The notes beneath the pieces are model-generated. The model worked only from the letters and a program-made list of their open reading frames with translations, was not told the origin of the DNA and did not search any database. The position numbers and the translations under genes were made by a program. A stretch of 64,000 bases of DNA from Ferruginibacter sp. (GTDB lineage: Bacteria; Bacteroidota; Bacteroidia; Chitinophagales; Chitinophagaceae): the NCBI GenBank assembly GCA_014379625.1, contig JACMLJ010000071.1:50756-114755 (forward strand). Reading direction: 5' to 3'. This document shows positions 35,882 through 45,776 of this stretch, piece by piece. The stretch's first letter is position 1; each line of letters begins with the position of its first letter.

Positions 35882-36982
35882 CTAATCTTTAATTTTCTTT
35901 TTTTGGTTTTCAATCGCTTCCAACAATTTGTCGTAGGGCTTATTGAATTTTTCTATACCTTCTTCTTCCAGTTTTTTCGTAATGGTATCGATATCGATAC
36001 CCCCTTTTTTAAGGTCAGCCAGCACTTTTGTCGCATGCTCCAGTTTTTTTTCCAGCGTGCCCGCGGCAACTCCATGATCCCTGAAAGCATCCAGGGTTTC
36101 CATTGGAACAGTGTTTACCGTATCGGGGCCAATCAATGCTTCAACATATTTAACATCGGAAAAAGCGGGATCCTTACTACCGGTACTTGCCCACAATAAT
36201 CTTTGTGGTTTGGCCCCTTTTTCCCGGAGCTTTATAAACCGGTCGCTGCTAAAAACCCGCTGGTATATTTCATAAGCTTTTTTTGCTGATGCAATCGCTA
36301 CTTCTCCTTTCAGGCCCGGTATACCTTTTTCGTCCAGTAACGGGTCAATCATTACATCAATCCTGCTCAGGAAAAAACTCGCCACTGAAGCGATATGTTC
36401 CAATGGCTGGTTATTTTTTAACCGGTCTTCCAGGCCCGAAATATAAGCATCCGTAACTTCTTCATAGCGCGGCAATCCAAAAAGAAGGGTAACATTGATA
36501 TTAATCCCTTCGCGGATGGCTCTGCGAATGGCCGTTAACCCTTCCTTAGTTCCCGGAATTTTGATCATTACATTTTCCTTGCGTACTGATTTCCAAAGTT
36601 CAAATGCCTGTTGGGCGGTACCTTCTGTTTTGCGTGCGAGGTGGGGCGATACTTCGAGGCTTACGAAACCATCTTCTCCTTCAGACTCTTCGTATAGCGG
36701 CTTCAGCATGTCGGCGGCGCGCCTGATATCTTCTATGGCAACGCCGTAAAAAATAGCTTCATTACTCATTTCTTTTTCGGTAAGCTTCGCAATGTCGTCC
36801 TTATAATCATCACTGCTGCTGATCGCTTTTTCAAAAATGGCGGGATTAGAAGTAATGCCCCTTATACCGTCCTCATCAATCAGCCGCTTTAATTCACCGC
36901 TGTCCATGATCTTCCGGTCTATGAAATCGAGCCAGATGCTCTGACCGAAATCATGAATTTGCTTTACTTTATTTTTTTTCAT
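35882..36982 (-). CDS. tal: Transaldolase
   Basis: The enzyme transfers a dihydroxyacetone unit between sugar phosphates in the non-oxidative pentose-phosphate pathway. The 366-residue form has GIRGITSNPAIFEKAI (the catalytic Asp loop region), VMIKIPGTKEGLTAIRRAIREGININVTLLF (Schiff-base Lys in IKIPGT) and VDTVNTVPMETLDAF-like PDTVNTVPMETLDAFRDHG. The length suits the long actinobacterial-type/bacterial class. Starts at ATG 36982, 15 bp after rpiB. Confidence 0.95.
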   Translation of the reverse strand: MKKNKVKQIHDFGQSIWLDFIDRKIMDSGELKRLIDEDGIRGITSNPAIFEKAISSSDDYKDDIAKLTEKEMSNEAIFYGVAIEDIRRAADMLKPLYEESEGEDGFVSLEVSPHLARKTEGTAQQAFELWKSVRKENVMIKIPGTKEGLTAIRRAIREGININVTLLFGLPRYEEVTDAYISGLEDRLKNNQPLEHIASVASFFLSRIDVMIDPLLDEKGIPGLKGEVAIASAKKAYEIYQRVFSSDRFIKLREKGAKPQRLLWASTGSKDPAFSDVKYVEALIGPDTVNTVPMETLDAFRDHGVAAGTLEKKLEHATKVLADLKKGGIDIDTITKKLEEEGIEKFNKPYDKLLEAIENQKKKIKD

Positions 36983-36997
36983 GACAATAAGTTTAAG

Positions 36998-37441
36998 TTA
37001 TTTTTCAAGCTGCTGTACTTTTTCCAACCGCCGTAAGTGTCTTTCTTCTCCCTTAAAGCGGGCATTTAAAAAACTACGCACTAGTTCCTGTGCTAACATA
37101 CTACCCACCACACGCCCGCCGAGGCACAGGATATTTAAATCATCATCCTCCACCCCCTGGTGAGCAGAAAAATGGTCGTTTACCAGGGCCGCCCTTGCGC
37201 CGGTAATTTTATTGGCAGCAACGGATGCGCCTACCCCACTTCCGCAAACGGCGATGCCACGCTCCACTTCCTTACTTACCACAGCCCGGGCAAGCGGGAT
37301 TACAAAATCAGGATAGTCATCCGTGTTGTTCAATTCATAGGCGCCAAAATCTTTTATGTCGTGACCCAGTGACTGCAACCAGTCATGTAATTTTTCTTTT
37401 AATTCGTAACCGCCATGATCGGCTGCTATTCCTATTTTCAT
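36998..37441 (-). CDS. rpiB: Ribose-5-phosphate isomerase B
   Basis: The enzyme interconverts ribose-5-P and ribulose-5-P. The 147-residue protein has GIAADHGGYELKEKLH, AVCGSGVGASVAANKITGARAALVNDHFSAHQG (catalytic Cys in VCGSG, His in NDHFSA) and LNILCLGGRVVG. These motifs distinguish it from the RpiA type. Located between tkt and tal in the operon. The E. coli homologue also acts on allose-6-P, which cannot be excluded. Confidence 0.95.
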   Translation of the reverse strand: MKIGIAADHGGYELKEKLHDWLQSLGHDIKDFGAYELNNTDDYPDFVIPLARAVVSKEVERGIAVCGSGVGASVAANKITGARAALVNDHFSAHQGVEDDDLNILCLGGRVVGSMLAQELVRSFLNARFKGEERHLRRLEKVQQLEK

Positions 37442-37587
37442 ACTGTTTATTTTAGTTATTCATCATAAAACTGCACGGCATCTGCTAAAGGCTGGGTCTT
37501 TAAATAGTTCATTCGCCTCTATCCAATAGCGGAGGAAGAAAAAAATCATCAACATTCAGGAGAACAATTTATTTAAAATGGCGCTGC

Positions 37588-39600
37588 TTATTTATTGATC
37601 AGTGCTTTGGCCCGCGATACCACGTTTTCTACCGTAAATCCAAATACTTTGAACAAATCTTCGGCGGGCGCTGATTCTCCAAAACCCGTCATCCCGATAA
37701 TATCACCTTCATCCGTTACATATTTTTGCCATCCAAGGGTTGAACCTGCTTCTACCGCTAATCTTTTTTTATTGAGTTTAGGGAAAACTTTTTCTTTATA
37801 CACGGCGTCCTGTTTTTCAAATAATTCCCAGGAAGGCATGCTCACTACCCTGGCACTGATTGATTCGGCGGCCAGTTGCTCGCGGGCCTGCATTAACAAG
37901 GTAATTTCAGATCCCGTACCGATCAAAATAATATCAGGTTCCTTTTCGCTATCCGCTAAAATGTAAGCGCCTTTTTCGAGTTCGGTTGCTTTGGTAAATT
38001 GTTCCTGGTCTATCACGGGCAGGTTTTGCCTGGTAAGTACAATTACCACCGGCCCCGTTTTGTGTTCGATAGCAACTCTCCATGCCTGTGCCGTTTCATT
38101 GGCATCAGCAGGGCGGATCACCGTTAGGTTTGGAATAGATCTTAAAGAAATGAGTTGCTCCACCGGTTGGTGAGTAGTGCCATCTTCACCCAGTCCGATA
38201 CTATCATGTGTAAATACAAATATGGCTCTAATTTTCATGATGGCGGCCAGTCGTATGGGCGGGCGCATATATTCCGAAAAGATGAGAAAGGTAGCGCCAT
38301 AAGGTATGATATTTTTAGTAAGCGCCATACCATTTAACACCGAGCCCATTGCATGCTCCCTGATACCGAAGTGAAAGTTTCGGCCACCCCGGTTACTGGC
38401 TGAAAATGAGTCGTATTTATCGAGGGTGGTGTCCGTAGATGGAGAAAGATCCGCTGAACCCCCTATCAGGCCCGGCAAACTTTCAGCAATGGCATTCAAA
38501 ACCTTACCGGAGGCTTTACGGGTGGCAATACCGCCTTTAACAGGATCAAAAACAGGGAGCTTATCCTTCCATCCATCCGGCAATATGCCATGGCTTTCCT
38601 GTTCAAATTCTGCTGCCAGTTCGGGGTATTGTAATTTGTATGCGGCAAATAATTCGTTCCATTCATATTCCAGTTCAACTCCTTTTTCACCGGCAGCCCT
38701 GTAATATTCCAGCACTTCAGCAGGTACTTCAAATGATTTTTCAGGGTCGAAACCAAAATTCTTTTTTACAAGCTTTATTTCTTCGGCTCCCAGTGGTGAA
38801 CCATGCGCACTTGCGCTATCCACTTTGTTTGGACTACCAAAGCCAATATGGGTGCGTACCTTAATTAAAGAAGGGCGACCTGTTTCGGCTTTCGCGTTTT
38901 TAAGGGCGGTTGCCAGGGCTTCCAGGTCATTTCCATCGGGTAAAACCTGCACATGCCAGTTATATGCTTCAAAACGTTGGGCCACATCCTCATCAAAGGT
39001 TAATGCGGTATCACCCTCAATAGAAATATGATTGTCATCATAGAAGTAAACCAGGTTACCTAATTTTAAATGCCCGGCGAGTGAAGCCGCTTCGGAAGAT
39101 ACGCCCTCCATCATATCCCCATCGCTGCAAATTGCATAAATGGTGTAATTGAACAGGTGATAACCCGGCCGGTTATAGCGGGCTGCGAGGTGGTGCTGGG
39201 CAATGGCAAAACCAACCCCGTTAGCAAAACCCTGGCCCAACGGACCCGTGGTAACCTCTATTCCATCCAGCAAACCGTATTCGGGATGACCCGGTGTTTT
39301 GCTGTTCAACTGGCGGAAATTTTTTAGGTCATCAAGACTAATATTGTAACCGGCCAGGTACAGGTAACTGTACTGTAACATACAACCATGACCGGCTGAT
39401 AATATAAAGCGGTCGCGGTTGGCCCAGGCCGGGTTTTTTGGATTGTAACGCATTTGATGCGCCCACAGCGCATGCCCCATTGGTGCCGCACCCATCGGAA
39501 GGCCCGGATGTCCGGAATTGGCTTTCTGTACGCCATCAATGGCTAAGATCCTGGCAGTATTAATGCCCAACTGTTCAATGTTCCCTGATTTTTTGTCCAT
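37588..39600 (-). CDS. tkt: Transketolase
   Basis: A thiamine-diphosphate enzyme moving two-carbon units between sugar phosphates. The 670-residue protein has [21 protein letters not shown] at the N-terminus, the ThDP motif GDGDMMEG variant [20 protein letters not shown], the [13 protein letters not shown] block (catalytic Glu), [23 protein letters not shown] and a C-terminal domain. The length and order are those of a full single-chain enzyme. Next in the operon: rpiB, tal, gnd. Confidence 0.97.
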   Translation of the reverse strand: MDKKSGNIEQLGINTARILAIDGVQKANSGHPGLPMGAAPMGHALWAHQMRYNPKNPAWANRDRFILSAGHGCMLQYSYLYLAGYNISLDDLKNFRQLNSKTPGHPEYGLLDGIEVTTGPLGQGFANGVGFAIAQHHLAARYNRPGYHLFNYTIYAICSDGDMMEGVSSEAASLAGHLKLGNLVYFYDDNHISIEGDTALTFDEDVAQRFEAYNWHVQVLPDGNDLEALATALKNAKAETGRPSLIKVRTHIGFGSPNKVDSASAHGSPLGAEEIKLVKKNFGFDPEKSFEVPAEVLEYYRAAGEKGVELEYEWNELFAAYKLQYPELAAEFEQESHGILPDGWKDKLPVFDPVKGGIATRKASGKVLNAIAESLPGLIGGSADLSPSTDTTLDKYDSFSASNRGGRNFHFGIREHAMGSVLNGMALTKNIIPYGATFLIFSEYMRPPIRLAAIMKIRAIFVFTHDSIGLGEDGTTHQPVEQLISLRSIPNLTVIRPADANETAQAWRVAIEHKTGPVVIVLTRQNLPVIDQEQFTKATELEKGAYILADSEKEPDIILIGTGSEITLLMQAREQLAAESISARVVSMPSWELFEKQDAVYKEKVFPKLNKKRLAVEAGSTLGWQKYVTDEGDIIGMTGFGESAPAEDLFKVFGFTVENVVSRAKALINK

Positions 39601-39906
39601 GTTGTTCTATTAAAATTTAAGTAAGTTTTATTGGTTAAATATCCCGCCCCCGGTTTCGGCGGCCGCCTGCAACGAATGGAATAATTGGTCTGGTTCTGCC
39701 GGCATAAAGCGTTTTTCGACAGCTATATGTAATTCTATCACCTCACCCCCCGCCCTCTCCGAGGGAGACCCTACCCGGCAACTTATCGTGTTTTCAAAAG
39801 CGCCGGTGGAAATACATTTTCGACACAAAAAGTTTTTTTAATGGCCGGGCGTAGAATTTTCTGCCATCACTGTTTACATTAAATAACTTAAAATAATAAT
39901 GATACC
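39601..39906. other. Intergenic region upstream of tkt
   Basis: It contains a short REP-like CCCTCTCCGAGGGAG palindrome at about 39752-39766. A minus-strand frame ends in about 35 protein-like codons (IELHIAVEKRFMPAEPDQLF...) without a credible start, perhaps a remnant. No clear promoter was recognised. Confidence 0.4.
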
Positions 39907-40653
39907 CTATTTTTCATCCACAACTTCTAATTCCAATTCACGTTTTAACTGCCATAATTTTGCCCCGCCCTTTATGCCATCTTCATTTGACACTATCGTA
40001 ATATTTTTATCAAGCGGGATATCTATTTTACCGGAATTACCGCCACCAATATACAAATGGTCATAATTAAATACCGTTTTCAAAACTAACAAAACCTTTT
40101 GTATTCTCTTGTTCCAATTTACTTCGCCTTCTTTTTCCAGCGCTTTTTTTCCAATATAGCGGTCATAAATAATATTTGTCATAAAAGGATGTTGTGAAAG
40201 TTCGAGGTGCGGAAGCAAAATCCCGTTTAAAAACAACGCGGAACCCAAACCGGTACCGAGGGTGATCACCATTTCGAAACCCTTTCCACGCACAATCCCC
40301 AATCCCTGCATATCTGCGTCATTCACTACTTCCACCGGGCAATTAAATTCATCCTGCAATATTTGCCGGAGTTCGATGCCTCCCCATTTCTTTGGCGCAA
40401 GACTGGGAGCAGTAAACACTTTCCCGTCCTTTACAAAACCCGGGAACCCAACTGATACATTATCGTATTCAGGAAATTTGCTAACGATATCTTTTAACGC
40501 ATCCACCAATTTTTCCGGACCGGGGTTGGGTGGGGTATCTACCGTTTGAAAGCCTATTTGCAATTCTCCGGCGGCGTTTAAAATAGTTGCTTTAATGTGA
40601 GAACCTCCGATGTCGATGGAAAGGATTTTGTCACCGGATAATGATTGATGCAT
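39907..40653 (-). CDS. ppgK: ROK-family polyphosphate/ATP glucokinase
   Basis: The protein makes glucose-6-phosphate from glucose. The ROK signature is ILSIDIGGSHIKATILN, and the conserved VEVVNDADMQGLG and VITLGTGLGSALFLNG match the PpgK subgroup (248 residues, short, lacking the HTH of ROK repressors). The tail has GGNSGKI-like YIGGGNSGKIDIP. It starts the pentose-phosphate gene run, feeding zwf. Use of polyphosphate is family-based inference. Confidence 0.85.
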   Translation of the reverse strand: MHQSLSGDKILSIDIGGSHIKATILNAAGELQIGFQTVDTPPNPGPEKLVDALKDIVSKFPEYDNVSVGFPGFVKDGKVFTAPSLAPKKWGGIELRQILQDEFNCPVEVVNDADMQGLGIVRGKGFEMVITLGTGLGSALFLNGILLPHLELSQHPFMTNIIYDRYIGKKALEKEGEVNWNKRIQKVLLVLKTVFNYDHLYIGGGNSGKIDIPLDKNITIVSNEDGIKGGAKLWQLKRELELEVVDEK

Positions 40654-40946
40654 ACCTGTTTTTTAATATAATTGTACTGTATTGGCGATATTCAAATAAT
40701 ATTGGTTCAAACCGCTGATTGGTCAATTGTGAAATACGGGTCATTCATTTTTCCCTGCCCTGTTCTAATCGGTAGCATTAGCAACTCCCGGCTCATTATC
40801 TTTTCGTCTTACCGCCATTCGGAAAGTTAATCCTGTACTATTGAACTTCATGGTTAACCTGCAAATTTCAATAGTTACTGACTGATACCATTTAAAACTA
40901 TTCAATTTACCGGGAAAAACCAGCAAGCCATTTGAAAATTTAATAA

Positions 40947-41513
40947 TTAACTTTTTCTCATTGTCTTCAAAGCAGCGGCCCATTTTGCCAGTTCCGCAAG
41001 CATTAAACCCGCCGATTCAATAATGCCTTCTTCCGGCACAAAACCTTCCTGCTCATTTAAATATTTCGTAAAAAAGGGAAGGTTCACGCTCTCGGGTATC
41101 GGCATCATTTTCTGGCAGGTTACCACTTGTTTTAACATTTGTACAGACCTTGTGCCACCAGCTATTCCGCCATAACTTACAAACCCAACGGGCTTATAGT
41201 TCCATTCATTGTAAAGAAAATCCAGTGCATTTTTGATCGTCGCCGGGTAACCGTAATTGTATTCGGGGGTAACTATTATGAATGCATCCGCATTATCAAT
41301 TAAAATACTCCAGTTTTTTGTGTGCTCATGCTGATATTTTTTTAGCCGGGGGTGATGGGGTTCATCAAAAAAAGGAAGGTTTATTATGGCCAGGTCTAAA
41401 ATTGTTACCTCAAAAGCTGAATTTTTTTTTGCCAGATCATATATCCAGGATCCAATTGCAGGTCCTTTCCTTCCTGGCCTTGTGCTGGCGATAATAATTT
41501 TGAGATTAAACAT
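40947..41513 (-). CDS. NADPH-dependent FMN reductase family protein
   Basis: A flavodoxin-like oxidoreductase: MFNLKIIIASTRPGRKGPAIGSWIYD is the phosphate-binding loop and EYNYGYPATIKNALDFLYNEW is the flavin-contacting motif (usually PEYN.S.P..LKNA.D). The ORF track starts at 41543; ATG 41513 fits the fold start. At 188 residues it is normal length. It could act as a quinone or azo reductase. It stands alone, upstream of ppgK by about 290 bp. Confidence 0.88.
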   Translation of the reverse strand: MFNLKIIIASTRPGRKGPAIGSWIYDLAKKNSAFEVTILDLAIINLPFFDEPHHPRLKKYQHEHTKNWSILIDNADAFIIVTPEYNYGYPATIKNALDFLYNEWNYKPVGFVSYGGIAGGTRSVQMLKQVVTCQKMMPIPESVNLPFFTKYLNEQEGFVPEEGIIESAGLMLAELAKWAAALKTMRKS

Positions 41514-41973
41514 GGCTGATAACTTAAATTTAAATGGCCTCATCCAACTGATGATCCATAATGACTTTACCGGAACATGGATTGTATAAAAGTTTATTTA
41601 TAATTTTATTTTCCTTCAATTAAATGATTCCGGCAAAACTACATCAATTACAAATTAATTCAGTTGATTAATTAAGTAATTGCTCCATCACCCGAAAGGA
41701 AAGAAAACCTGCAAAATAAAATTGTTTTATTGGATTATGTAGATGGTTCGCATATGCTTTTCTACATTGGGTATTTCTTTTAGAATGCTAACTTTCGCCT
41801 CCCCAGCCGGCGGGGCTGCGTAACTGCAACGCAGTTGCTTTTGCAGTTACTGGTTTAAAATCGACCATGGCGCGTTTACCAAAATCATACTAGCACTGCC
41901 TTTGCGACCTATCTACTTAATCCTATTGTTTTAATTATCGTTGGGCCCTGTTGGAGATGCAGTGAATGGAGGA
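41514..41973. other. Intergenic region with structured repeat copy 1
   Basis: A 460-bp gap between the VOC dioxygenase and flavin reductase genes. Besides the structured repeat (separate entry) it is A/T-rich, and I see no gene. The short frames in the track here are not protein-like. Confidence 0.5.
41791..41864. repeat. Structured dispersed repeat, copy 1 (short form)
   Basis: It shares a 34-bp exact block (beginning ACTTTCGCCTCCCCAGCC) with the copy at 55133. It then forms a 9-bp stem GTAACTGCA (41820-41828) / TGCAGTTAC (41842-41850) and ends TGGT..AAAATCGA, as the other copy does. An inner AACTGC/GCAGTT hairpin sits inside the loop. Confidence 0.85.
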
Positions 41974-42927
41974 TTATTTATATTTTTCATAATCGAATGT
42001 AACGGTCGGAAGTTTTTTCTCCAGTTCAGCACGGTCATCTTCATATGCTGCCGGCAATTTCAATGCTTCGCCTAACTGTTCTTTTGTTTCATCAACTGCA
42101 AAACCCGGACCTGCAGTGGCCACTTCAAATAATACACCCCCGGGTTCGCGAAAATAAATGGAGGTAAAATAGTTCCTATCCAGTACTGGTGTGGGGTTCA
42201 GCATTCTTTTTACGATCTTTAACCTCATATCCTGTTGAGTCGCTGCATTGGGCGTGCTAAAAGCAAGGTGGTGCACCGTGCCATTTCCGGGAAGGCCCTT
42301 CAAGCTATCGGGTGAGCAAATAATATCAACATAATTTCCGGGTGAATCGGTTGCTGCAAAACGGAAGCGGTTACCCTTTTCGGCAATCAGCCGGTGATCC
42401 AGTTGTTCAGTAAGTAATCCTGCGGTACGCTCATAGCCTTCTTCCCAAATCTCCACATTAAAAAATCCTTTGATTGCATGGTCTCCGGGGATATGACCAT
42501 GCGTAAAACCCATTCTGTTATCTTTATCATTAAATACAAGTTCGAGGCCCACCCCATCTTCATCTTCAAAATAAATCACCAGTTCCCCGTCAAAACGCTC
42601 TTTGGGTGGTTTGGTGGCAATGCCCCATCGCCTGAATCTTTCCATCCAGTAACCCATTGAATCAACTGCTACGGAGAAGGCGGTAGTATTCAACATTCCT
42701 TTTCCGTGACGGCCGCCCGCCAGGCCCGGATAAGGAAAGAAAGTGAGTATGCTCCCGGGATTGCCGCTTTCATCGCCATAATAAAAATGATATACTTCGG
42801 GCGCATCAAAATTAACGGTTCTCTTTACCAGCCTCAAACCAAGGATGCCCGCATAAAAGTCAATATTTTTTTGCGCATCACTAACTACCGCGGTTACATG
42901 ATGAATGCCTGTAATCAAAGGTTCCAT
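41974..42927 (-). CDS. Ring-cleaving dioxygenase-like VOC family protein
   Basis: The 317-residue protein contains two VOC (glyoxalase/bleomycin-resistance) domains: GIHHVTAVVSDAQKNIDFYAGILGLRLVKRTVNFD at the N-terminus and GTVHHLAFSTPN...DRNYFTSIYFREPGGVLFEVATAGPGF at the C-terminus. Metal ligands are likely the two His residues (GIHHV, VHHLAF) and a late Glu (LFEVAT). The arrangement is that of the MhqO/LinE-like hydroquinone dioxygenase branch. No aromatic degradation genes surround it; the substrate is open. Confidence 0.85.
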   Translation of the reverse strand: MEPLITGIHHVTAVVSDAQKNIDFYAGILGLRLVKRTVNFDAPEVYHFYYGDESGNPGSILTFFPYPGLAGGRHGKGMLNTTAFSVAVDSMGYWMERFRRWGIATKPPKERFDGELVIYFEDEDGVGLELVFNDKDNRMGFTHGHIPGDHAIKGFFNVEIWEEGYERTAGLLTEQLDHRLIAEKGNRFRFAATDSPGNYVDIICSPDSLKGLPGNGTVHHLAFSTPNAATQQDMRLKIVKRMLNPTPVLDRNYFTSIYFREPGGVLFEVATAGPGFAVDETKEQLGEALKLPAAYEDDRAELEKKLPTVTFDYEKYK

Positions 42928-43116
42928 AAAAAAGAATAATTATTATACAGTGATGTATGGACAATCCTGTGTGGAAGTTAATTCAATTTTATAAAAAATA
43001 AACTATAGTGTGGTGATATTTTTACCTTGGGCGCATCCATTTAAAACATGTGCCTTTTCAATTGCGGAGATTTTCTTTCGCCAAGATTTTATCATAGGCC
43101 GTATCAAAAAAAACTG

Positions 43117-43371
43117 TTAGTGCTGGTAGTTAAAATTTTCTGACAATACCTTGTCAATGCCCGCTATGGTAATAGTAATAATGAGTGTGTCCTTTTGACT
43201 TGTTACCACCAATCCTTCTTCCTCCAGCAATTTTAGATGTTGCTGAATGATACTCCAATCCTGGAACTGGCGCAAAATAATTTCCCTTGGCCGGCATTGA
43301 TAAGTAGCAGGCTGGGGATCCTGATTGGTGATAGTATAAATGGTTTGCAACGTCTTGTACTGAGATTCCAT
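43117..43371 (-). CDS. Small winged-helix-like protein
   Basis: An 84-residue protein with a plausible winged HTH: IILRQFQDWSIIQQHLKLLEEEGLVVTSQKDTLIITITIAGIDKVL, where the helix after DWSIIQQHLKLLEEEGLV would read DNA and TLIITITIAG forms the wing. It could be a small regulator; it lies just downstream of the galactonate operon. Its upstream DNA resembles that at 49297-49430 near the other end of that operon. The family is not recognised by me. Confidence 0.55.
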   Translation of the reverse strand: MESQYKTLQTIYTITNQDPQPATYQCRPREIILRQFQDWSIIQQHLKLLEEEGLVVTSQKDTLIITITIAGIDKVLSENFNYQH

Positions 43372-43500
43372 AGAATAAATATATCTAAAAATAACCTCAG
43401 TAAAATAAAATTTTTACAACAATATTTGCTATGAAAATAGAAAAGAAGGGCATATTGGGCCGGAACCTGTTGCTGATAAGGAATGCAGTCAGTTTTTAAG
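43372..43500. promoter_or_regulatory. Conserved upstream module, copy A
   Basis: On the minus strand TTTAGATATATTTATT stands two bases before the ATG of the small winged-helix gene, and the same 16 bases stand two bases before an ATG at 49296. Looser similarity continues for about 100 bp further upstream (AAGAAGGGCATATTGGGC versus AAGAAGCAGGGATATTGAGC). Confidence 0.55.
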
Positions 43501-43613
43501 ATTTGAAACTATTTTTGGTACTGGCGGGAAAAAGCTTCTCTCCGCCCACAAGTGATTAACCTGCCCCGCCGTTTTACTACTGCCCTTTATGGAGCACACA
43601 CCTGCCGTCGATT

Positions 43614-44645
43614 TCATTTCTTCAACTTTACCTGCATGATATAATCATCACAGGTCATGAACAATACCCGTTCATCCAATGATAAAGCACAGTTGGAAGT
43701 AAGCTGCCCGGTGTACAACCGGGCAATCAATTTTCCGGCGGGGTTAAATAACCAGACCCCTTCCGGACCGGTAGCAAAAAGGTACCCTCTTTTATTAATT
43801 TTCATTCCATCCGGGGCACCCAGTTTTTTGCCTTCGTAGGAATGTGCTTCATAAAAAAGGTGCTGGTTTTTTGCCAGGCCATTTGCATCCAGTTCGTATT
43901 GCATCCATATATAATTGGCGCCATCGGAACTCGCTACATACAAAAATTTCCCATCAGGTGAAAGGGCGATACCATTTGGATACCTAAGTTCTTTGGTAAG
44001 CAGGTCTAACTCACCAGTTGGTTTCAACCGGTACACACCCTGAAAGTCCAGTTCCCTTTTGGGATCATCTATTCCTTTATCCATGCCGTAGGGAGGATCG
44101 GTAAAATATAAATCACCATTGGAATGATACACTGCATCGTTGGGACTATTTAAGCGTTTGCCTTTATAGTTATCGGCCAGGGTAACAAATTCAGGCCTGG
44201 GGTTGTTTAAAGGGGCAATCATTTTTGCCATTCGCCTGTCGCCATGCTGGCACAAAACCAACTGCCCGTCGGGGTGCAGCAAAAGTCCGTTTGAACCGGG
44301 CTCTTTTGTTTCAACAACTGTAGTTTCGCTGTTTCCGGAAGGCATTAAATAAGGGGTAACCTTTTGTCCATCCTTCCATTTGTAAATTTTATTTGCGGGT
44401 ATGTCGGAGAAAATAAAATAATCCCCATCACTGATATATAATGGGCCTTCTGTCCAGTTAAACCCTTTTGCAACCACTTCTATCGTTGCTGTACTATCCA
44501 ATATACTTAATGCTTCCGGATCAATGATTGCTATTTTTGATTTCGATGAATGCTGTTGTGCTTCCTTTACTTTTGCCTGCCTGCTTTTACAACTCAAAAA
44601 AAGCATTGCTGAAAACAATACGCATAGTAATTGAATTTGTTTCAT
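43614..44645 (-). CDS. SMP-30/gluconolactonase-like lipoprotein
   Basis: A six-bladed beta-propeller lactonase of the SMP-30/LRE family, with FNWTEGPLYISDGDYFIFSDIPANKIYKW, NSPNDAVYHSNGDLYFTDPPYG and PNGIALSPDGKFLYVASSDG metal-site motifs. Starting at ATG 44645, the N-terminus MKQIQLLCVLFSAMLFLSCKS is a lipoprotein signal. It closes the galactonate operon, so it could hydrolyse galactonolactone in the periplasm (inference). Confidence 0.87.
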   Translation of the reverse strand: MKQIQLLCVLFSAMLFLSCKSRQAKVKEAQQHSSKSKIAIIDPEALSILDSTATIEVVAKGFNWTEGPLYISDGDYFIFSDIPANKIYKWKDGQKVTPYLMPSGNSETTVVETKEPGSNGLLLHPDGQLVLCQHGDRRMAKMIAPLNNPRPEFVTLADNYKGKRLNSPNDAVYHSNGDLYFTDPPYGMDKGIDDPKRELDFQGVYRLKPTGELDLLTKELRYPNGIALSPDGKFLYVASSDGANYIWMQYELDANGLAKNQHLFYEAHSYEGKKLGAPDGMKINKRGYLFATGPEGVWLFNPAGKLIARLYTGQLTSNCALSLDERVLFMTCDDYIMQVKLKK

Positions 44646-44782
44646 GATTGTCATTTTTATGAAAAATACCATTGATTTGTTAATTGTAAAGTGAGGCTTT
44701 GATTTGTGAATATTGAATGGTCAATGGTGAAATATAATCACATTGGATAATTTAACACCCGTTCAATTGACATTGAATCAAA

Positions 44783-45748
44783 CTAGGTAAGTGAGCCGGT
44801 TTGCCGCATAATCGCCCATTGTCCTTTAACCAGAGCATCATCGGCATTTTTATAGCGGAGGCAATCACTTAACCCGATCACATTAAATGCCTGCATATAT
44901 ACTTCTTTGATCGCTTCACCGCAAACAAGTGTAATAGCGGAGGGTTTGGTTCCTGCTATATCTTTCAACTCATATCCTATTAATAAGCCGCTGAGATAAT
45001 TATAATTTCCCCCGGCAGTCGCCTTCTTAAACAACTGGTTGGTGCGTACATGAAAAATGCTGTTCAGTAGGTTTGATATCCTTCCCTTAATTACTCCGTC
45101 AATAAAATGAGGATCGGTGGCAGTTTGTTCCTCCTCATTTTTTTTTACGGAGGGGGAAAGAATACTTTTATTGGAAAGCAAATCAAAAAGTTCCCCGGTC
45201 ATATAGGTAGTAATGTTTTTTACCAGGCCATTTTCTACGATAATATGTTTGGAATGCGTTCCGGGGAAAATAAATATCTGTTCTGTATCCAGTTCTGTTA
45301 TATCGCAGCCGGCCAATATAGTTTCTTCCCCTCTTAGTACATCCACTTCCGAACTTGCCCCGGAGATTATTATTATTTTATGCCCGTTGTTCGTTAGGGG
45401 CTTCACAAAATGTACCACCAGGTCGGCGCCACTACACCGAAAAGGTAATTGTTTATACGGTAGTTCCATCATTCCAATACTGGAAGATGCCATGCCGGAT
45501 AAAATAATGGGTGCATCATGAAGGGGTTCATTAAAAGACATAGTGATTTTATTCACCTGTTCCAAAAGATAGGTTTCAAAAAATGCCTGCCTGCTTTCTT
45601 CCTGCAAGTTGGTTTGTTGCCAGCATTCAAAAGCAGTGGCAATACCGTAAGCGGTTTTTATTGTTGATAACACCCTTTCATTTTCCGTGTCTACCAGTCT
45701 TAACCTGAAGGTGGACGTACCCCAATCACAACTAAAAAAGAATTTCAT
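44783..45748 (-). CDS. dgoK: 2-dehydro-3-deoxygalactonokinase
   Basis: The kinase phosphorylates 2-keto-3-deoxygalactonate. The 321-residue protein begins FFFSCDWGTSTFRLRLVD, the DgoK nucleotide loop, and has PIILSGMASSSIGMMELPY, IFPGTHSKHIIVENG and LSGLLIGYELKDI, all typical of DgoK. It sits between the MFS transporter and the lactonase in a run with dehydratase and aldolase, which makes the call firm. Confidence 0.92.
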   Translation of the reverse strand: MKFFFSCDWGTSTFRLRLVDTENERVLSTIKTAYGIATAFECWQQTNLQEESRQAFFETYLLEQVNKITMSFNEPLHDAPIILSGMASSSIGMMELPYKQLPFRCSGADLVVHFVKPLTNNGHKIIIISGASSEVDVLRGEETILAGCDITELDTEQIFIFPGTHSKHIIVENGLVKNITTYMTGELFDLLSNKSILSPSVKKNEEEQTATDPHFIDGVIKGRISNLLNSIFHVRTNQLFKKATAGGNYNYLSGLLIGYELKDIAGTKPSAITLVCGEAIKEVYMQAFNVIGLSDCLRYKNADDALVKGQWAIMRQTGSLT

Positions 45749-45776
45749 GTATGGTCTTTTTGAAAATAATCTGCGG

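Noticed and set aside
40765-40983. 72-codon minus-strand ORF after the flavin reductase
   Set aside because: It starts inside the reductase end, has no family resemblance, and its second half is A/T-rich intergenic sequence.
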